Below are positions 5,122 through 5,942 of a stretch of 5,942 nt of DNA, piece by piece. Origin of the DNA: CAVRZY01 sp963725415 (GTDB taxonomy: Bacteria; Acidobacteriota; Terriglobia; Bryobacterales; Bryobacteraceae); assembly GCA_963725415.1 (NCBI GenBank), contig CAVRZY010000064.1:1-5942 (forward strand), given 5' to 3'. The translations under genes were made by a program, and so were the position numbers. The notes below the pieces were generated by a model. It saw only the letters and a list, made by a program, of their open reading frames with translations, did no database searches and was not told the origin of the DNA. The first letter of the stretch is position 1. Each line of letters starts with the position of its first letter.

Positions 5122-5942
5122 ATGTCCGAAATCATACTCATCGCCAGCGGAGACCTGAGGCCCTCCGCCAATCAGAACTGCTGGCCGGCCCAGCAGCGCG
5201 CCGAAGAGGCCGTCATGGCCGCTATTCGCCGCGAAGGGCGAGAGGTCAGGCGCGGTCATCTGTACGATCCAGAGAAAGGCCACGGATTCATAGATAGCCA
5301 GAAATACGGCATGGAGATCTTTCGCCGGATCACTCCGGACGCCCCTCTGGTAGTGGTCGAGGCGGTTTGGCAGTACAGCCATCATGTCTTCGCCGGGCTG
5401 CTCACCCACCGCGGGCCCATCCTCACCGTGGCCAACTGGAGCGGCGAGTGGCCCGGCCTGGTAGGCATGCTCAACCTCAACGCCTGCCTGACCAAAGCCG
5501 GCGTCCGCTACAGCTCGCTGTGGAGCGTGAACTTCCAGGACGACTTTTTCGTCCAGGGCCTGAAGCGCTGGCTCAACGGCGAGACCCTCGTCCACGACAC
5601 CAGCCACGTGCACCGCCTCAAGGAGTTCAAGCTGCCCCGCAAGGCCACGCGCATTGGCGGTGAAGCGGCGCGGCAGCTCAAGCGCGACAAAGCCATCATG
5701 GGCATTTTTGACGAGGGCTGCATGGGCATGTACAATGCCATCATCCCGGACGAGCTGTTGCAGCCTACCGGCGTCTTCAAGGAGCGCCTCAGCCAGTCGG
5801 CGCTCTACGCCGCCATGCTCCGCGTCCCCGAAGAAGAAGCCCACGAGGTCCGCGCCTGGCTGGACGCGAAAGGAATGCGTTTCCTCACCGGCCCCAACCC
5901 GGAAACTGACCTGACCGACGACCAGATCCACGGGCGATTGGT
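5122..5942 (+). CDS. L-fucose/L-arabinose isomerase-like protein, N-terminal part (cut by the window edge)
   Basis: An open frame of 273 codons runs off the right edge; it starts at ATG 5122 with MSEIILIASGDLRPSA. The ribosome site is weak (GGTGG too close to the ATG), and a GTG at 5104 is an in-frame alternative. The layout resembles the FucI/AraA fold of cytoplasmic ketol isomerases: a first Rossmann-like unit with strand IILIAS, the segment VVVEAVWQYSHH at 77-88, LTVANWSGEWPGL at 101-113, GMLNLNACLTKAG at 115-127, and FDEGCMGMYNAIIPDE at 196-211, where an acidic metal-binding residue is plausible. No signal peptide or membrane segment is seen. Related enzymes interconvert aldoses and ketoses of deoxy- or pentose sugars using Mn2+. 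The C-terminal catalytic part is missing, so neither substrate nor activity can be stated. It is divergent from tRNA-Lys and may begin another sugar-use operon. Confidence 0.7.
   Translation, partial: MSEIILIASGDLRPSANQNCWPAQQRAEEAVMAAIRREGREVRRGHLYDPEKGHGFIDSQKYGMEIFRRITPDAPLVVVEAVWQYSHHVFAGLLTHRGPILTVANWSGEWPGLVGMLNLNACLTKAGVRYSSLWSVNFQDDFFVQGLKRWLNGETLVHDTSHVHRLKEFKLPRKATRIGGEAARQLKRDKAIMGIFDEGCMGMYNAIIPDELLQPTGVFKERLSQSALYAAMLRVPEEEAHEVRAWLDAKGMRFLTGPNPETDLTDDQIHGRL

Noticed and set aside
5068..5931. Minus-strand open frame of 287 codons
   Set aside because: It is antisense to the isomerase-like gene, whose plus-strand frame shows clear structured motifs; the antisense frame is open because of GC-rich codon use.

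Overview
This is a bacterial, mostly GC-rich window with tightly packed genes, several of them in families common in soil and freshwater Acidobacteriota and similar phyla. The phylum is an inference from gene style; there is no rRNA or other marker to confirm it. The window reads as chromosomal: it has a tRNA gene, PurF-type and sugar-metabolism genes, and no integrase, transposase, CRISPR array or plasmid replication gene.

Positions 1-3289 hold a three-gene operon on the minus strand, read from right to left. (1) A fusion of a NodB/DUF3473-type polysaccharide deacetylase domain with a family 2 glycosyltransferase; the deacetylase half has lost most of its catalytic motifs. (2) A DegT/DnrJ/EryC1/StrS PLP-dependent aminotransferase, whose best start codon (1585) is out of frame with the conserved body; one extra base in a four-base homopolymer near 1544-1547 would restore the frame. 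(3) The N-terminal 116 residues of a Gfo/Idh/MocA NAD(P)-dependent sugar oxidoreductase, cut by the window edge. Gaps are 27 bp and then an 8-bp overlap. An oxidoreductase plus a DegT aminotransferase can convert a sugar or cyclitol hydroxyl to an amine, and the glycosyltransferase could place a sugar on a lipid or glycan, so an amino-sugar or surface-glycan pathway is the simplest reading.

Positions 3290-3557 separate this operon from a divergent plus-strand gene. The stretch holds a perfect TATAAT and a GC-rich leader with several inverted repeats. Positions 3558-4901 encode a PurF (amidophosphoribosyltransferase) paralogue. It keeps the PRPP loop and all four cysteines expected for the 4Fe-4S cluster of the Bacillus-type enzyme, but lacks the N-terminal catalytic cysteine and other glutaminase residues. 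It is the most unusual gene here.

Positions 4941-5016 (minus) encode tRNA-Lys(UUU) with an encoded CCA, behind a plausible extended -10 promoter. From 5122 to the right edge, on the plus strand, runs the N-terminal 273 residues of an L-fucose/L-arabinose isomerase-like protein of unknown substrate.
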